DNA of 64,000 nt, taken from the NCBI GenBank assembly GCA_022749755.1, contig CM040449.1, forward strand, positions 9,309,657 to 9,373,656, read 5' to 3'. Below are positions 60,440-64,000 of the stretch, piece by piece (the stretch's first letter is position 1; each line of letters starts with the position of its first letter). This stretch comes from Azadirachta indica. Lineage: Eukaryota; Streptophyta; Magnoliopsida; Sapindales; Meliaceae. The position numbers were made by a program, and so were the translations under genes. A model generated the notes under the pieces. That model ran no database searches. It worked only from the letters and a program-made list of their open reading frames with translations, and had not been told where the DNA came from.

Positions 60440-61812
60440 CCATTGCAACAGCAAGAGGTGCTTTAATGGGAAACTCATAATGAGGCTTATGAATTGCTAG
60501 AAGAGATGGTCGTTCATGCATACAATGGCCAATTGAATGTTTGACTCTAAAGAAAGACTTTAGAGTGCAGAAGGTTCATGATCTTTCTGCACTTATTGCT
60601 CAATTAACGATGTTAACTAAGTAACTTAGAGCTATGATAGCAAATGCCATTCACACTTTACTAGTAGTTTATGATTTATGCAATGGAGCTCATTCTAGTA
60701 CTGAATGCCAAGTTGGCAACCCTTTTGCTCAATCATACTTAGAACAAGTCCAGTATGTTAGGAATTACAATCAATAATAAAATAGTTCATTCTCCAACCC
60801 TTATAATCAAGGATGACACAATCACCCAAATTTTTCATGAAGCAACAATGAGAATGTTATGGAATCACCTTTTGAATTTTAATATCAAGAAAAAAAGGTG
60901 TCCTTGGAAGATGCTCTTGCTTAGCTCACTGTGAACACTTCTAATTTCATAAGGAGAACCGAGAAAACATTACAAAATCAAGTGGCATCCATCCAAAATC
61001 TTAAGGTATAAATGCTTGAAATGACAAATTTGTTGATAGAGAAGCAACGAAGCTCTTTATCAAGTAATATTAAGACAAATCCTTAGGAGCAAATGAATAC
61101 AATCACATTAGAAGTGAAAAACAACTTAATAAGCAAATTGAAAGAAGCAATAGGAGAACAAGCTGAGTTTTGTCCATCAAGTGCTTTAAACACAAATGAC
61201 AAAGAAAATGAGAAGCAAGCTGAAAACACCATCGACAAATCTACGAAAGCAAGTTTGTTAATGTCACAATTGGACGCATAAACTCGTCCTAAAACGTTTA
61301 TTAGCTTTATTATATGTTCCACGAATTTTATTTCCTCAACGTCTTTGGAAGAACAAATTAGATAAGTAATTTTTTAAATTCCTTGATATGTTTAAGAAAT
61401 TGCATGTTAACATTCATTTTACAGATGCATTAGAACAAATGCTAACTACAAAATTCATGAAGAAGGTTTTCTCCAATAGGAGCAAATTGGAAGAAAATGA
61501 AATAATGATATTAACTGAGGAGTGTCATGCAATCTTGTAAAACAAACTGCCACCAAAGCAAAAGATTTGGGATTTTCACCATATCTTGCACTATAGAGAA
61601 TTTTTATTTTGAAAAAGTCTTATGTGTTTAAGGTGCTAGCATTAACTTAATACCTTTTTCTATTTTCAAAAAATTGAGACTTGGTGAAGCTAAGGCAATG
61701 ACAGTATCTCTTCAATTTACAGATCAATCGACCAAGTAACCGAAATATATCATTGAGGATGTATTGAGGTGGATAAGTTTATATTTTCAAATGATTTTAT
61801 TGTTTTGAAGAT
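60440..61812 (+). pseudogene. Athila-like gag C-terminus and protease start, decayed
   Basis: Recognisable pieces in changing frames are: AYELLEEM (60,485), HDLSALIAQLTML (60,575), the zinc-knuckle region CNGAHSSTECQVGNPFAQS (60,677), the open piece 61,093-61,281 with KEAIGEQAEFCPSS, and the protease end FSNDFIVL (61,785-61,806). Many stops occur. The frame runs straight into an LTR start at 61,813, with no RT, RNase H, integrase or polypurine tract. Confidence 0.7.
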
Positions 61813-62660
61813 TGATAAGTGTCTAAAAGTACATCATTTATATATATTTTACAAAACATTATTGCATCATATTGAATTTAATGTCTCTATTTATGCACAA
61901 ATTGTGAAATTTCATTGCCATAACTCAATTACATACAAATATATATAATTGTACAAGATGGAATAAGTATAATACTTGTATTGAAATATTAATGTGGTGT
62001 TTTTTTGTATATAGGTGTAAAAGTAGTGCAAACTGCAATTAAAGATATAAAGTATCCATTTGCATAAATCTCACTTAAGCATTAATCAATGTCGTGGACA
62101 TAACTTTGTGTAGACATTTTCAAATGAAATGATTCTTGTTGCAAGTGAAAGTTGACTTTATTTTGCATAATTCATACTCTACAACTTTTGCAAATTCAAA
62201 ATGGTTAGGCGCCGAAAGTGAGAAGGAATATAATGAACCATGGTCTATATATGTACATTCTAGACTTGTGAACACCTTTCTGCCTTTTGGCCATAACTTT
62301 ATGAATACTTTATCAATTATGTTGCTTCTTAAAGTAGAGGAACCACAAAAAAATCAACCACAAATTGTATGTTACGCATAATTTCAAATTCATGAATCTG
62401 AGATGTCTAAGTAGTAATAATTCTGATAGTGGTTATCAATATTGCAATTTGAGCATGCTTTACAGTTTTCATTATATCTCATGTTCTAGACTTCAAAATG
62501 ACATGATTCTTAAGGAATGAGAAAGTTTATTCAATTATTCACAATGTATAAAGGCTATTTTCTCTAATGTGGCATAGGAAATAATAAAAATTTAGCTACA
62601 ATCTAGCAAATAAAGATATGATGAAACCACAACTTGTATATGTCCATATATGTAAAGCAT
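61813..62660 (+). repeat. LTR of the Athila-like pol-less element (+ copy)
   Basis: It starts TGATAAGTGTCTAAAAGTAC right after the protease fragment and matches the LTR at 59,125-59,835 further in. It faces the inverted LTR at 62,665-63,262. Confidence 0.65.
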
Positions 62661-62664
62661 CCAC

Positions 62665-63262
62665 ACTACAACTTGCATGCTTCGCCAGTTTCACAATAAT
62701 CATTTACCCAAGTTATAGCTACCTTTCTTGTGGTTATATTGCTTTAAGAAGCAACACAATTGGTGGAGTATTTAGAAAGTTATGGTTAAAAAAAAAAAGG
62801 TGTTCACTGGTCAAGGATATAAATGGATGGACCATTTTGAATTTGCAAAAGTTGTCTAACTACGAATTATTAAAAACTGAGTTAGCATTTAATTGCAATA
62901 AGCATCATTGTATTTGGAGATGTCTACACAAAGTTATGACCATGACACTAATTTATATTCGAGTTGTATGCAAGTGGATACTTTACATCTTTAATTACAA
63001 CTTGCACTCCTTTTACATTTGTACACAAAAATATATCATATTAGTACTTTAATACAAGTACTATACTAATTCAATCTTGTACAATGTACATATTTACATG
63101 TATTTGAGTTTTAGATCATAAAAACATGCAAATAAAAGTTATAGCAATAAAATTTCATTAGTAATTCGTAAATGTGGACATTAATTCAATAGTAATGCAA
63201 TAATGTCTTGTAAAATATATGTAAATGATGTACTTATAAACAGTTATCAATGTCCAAAACAA
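62665..63262 (-). repeat. LTR of a second pol-less element (minus copy)
   Basis: On the minus strand it starts TGATAACTGTTTATAAGTACATC at ~63,262 and follows the + LTR for several hundred bases. It is cut near 62,665, where the two LTRs meet. Confidence 0.65.
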
Positions 63263-64000
63263 TAAAATCGGCTAGAAATATGAACATAACAACCTTGACC
63301 AATATATCCTTAATTATACCCCTTGAATGCTTGATCGATCGATCCACCAATTGTAGTGATACAGTTGTTGCCTTAGCTTCACTAAGTTCTAATTTCCTAA
63401 AAACAAAAAAAAGGCATTAAGTTAATATTTGCACCTAAATCACATAGGATTTTTCAAAATGACAATTCTTAGTGTGCAAGGTATGGTGAAATTCTCCGAA
63501 TCTTTTAATTTTGGTGGCAATTTGTTTTGCAAGATTGCGCTACACTCCTAAGTTAATATCACTATTTCATTTTCTTCCAATTTCCTCATGTTGGACAAAA
63601 TCTTCTTCATGAATTTTGCATAGGTTAATTTTTGTTCTAATGCATCTATAAAAAGAATGTTAATATGCAATTTCCTTAAAACATCAAAGAATTTAAAAAA
63701 TTGCTTATCTAACTTGTTCTTTCGAATATGCTGAGGAAATGAAATTTACGGCACGTATAAGAGAGGTGACACATATTTCTTGACGGGAGTTGTTTCTTCC
63801 ACTTGTGACATTGAAGGACTTGCTTCCATGGATATGTTGGTGGAGTTATCAGCTTGCTTCTCGTTTTCTTTGCATTTGTGTTTGGTGTACTCTATGGACA
63901 AAACTCAGCTTGTTTTCGTATTGCTTCTTTCAATTTGCTTTGCGGCTCATTGAGTTGTTTCCACTGCTAAGTATAATTGTATTCACTCGCTCCTCAAGAT
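63263..64000 (-). pseudogene. Athila-like gag/protease region, second copy, running off the window
   Basis: This is an inverted copy of 61,080-61,812 (for example GCAAATTGAAAGAAGCAATA near 63,930 on the minus strand and AAGCAAGCTGATAAC). The same protease-to-LTR junction (ATTGTTTTGGACAT then TGATAAC) lies at 63,262/63,263. No open frame is kept. Confidence 0.7.

Noticed and set aside
62618..63052. 144-codon + strand frame
   Set aside because: It lies across the meeting point of two inverted LTRs and is not conserved in the sister LTR copies.
1..64000. Bacterial-type features (operons, ribosome binding sites, CRISPR, phage attachment sites)
   Set aside because: Spliced genes, plant retrotransposon lineages and organelle-derived inserts show nuclear plant DNA.

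Overview
This is plant nuclear DNA, most likely from a dicot. It is very AT-rich, has spliced genes, and is full of LTR retrotransposons of standard plant lineages (SIRE-type copia; TAT, Athila and chromodomain Tekay-like gypsy). It also carries a tRNA-derived SINE and pieces of plastid-type and mitochondrial-type DNA. The species cannot be named from the sequence alone. All identity statements below were made by eye.

Layout. 1-1,960: left-truncated SIRE-type copia remnant on the minus strand. 2,040-8,990 and 25,530-32,465: two copies of a ~7 kb segmental duplication. Each carries an intact four-exon Mei2-like gene on the minus strand (378 and 377 residues) followed by AT-rich DNA. Copy 1 has gained a SINE and copy 2 has gained an organelle-derived insert, each missing from the other copy. 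10,725-15,442: TAT-type gypsy element on the minus strand, decayed or non-autonomous, with an antisense accessory ORF remnant and tandem repeats. 18,774-25,320: SIRE-type element on the minus strand with both LTRs but only gag left; its 5' LTR was hit by a solo LTR with a CATAG duplication.

34,859-53,563: a clean nest. An old Tekay-like chromovirus (TSD AAAAT) is split by a young 9.95 kb Athila element (TSD ATTGG). The inner element is the most unusual object in the window. Its pol stops after RNase H. The space where integrase should be holds a Cys-rich ORF of unknown function and then an intronless, lightly broken copy of a host cytokinin-activation gene (LOG). A second, heavily deleted relative at 55,290-57,000 (minus strand) keeps the end of the Cys-rich ORF but has no LOG.

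57,040-64,000: a junkyard. It holds a copia reverse transcriptase/RNase H fragment, a plastid-type trnQ segment, a 127-bp-arm inverted repeat, and two Athila-like elements facing each other. Both of these lack pol and share the same protease-to-LTR junction, and together they form a palindrome running off the right edge.

The only plausible working host genes are the two Mei2-like paralogs. Everything else is mobile DNA or its remains, and the history can be read from nesting, target-site duplications and empty sites.
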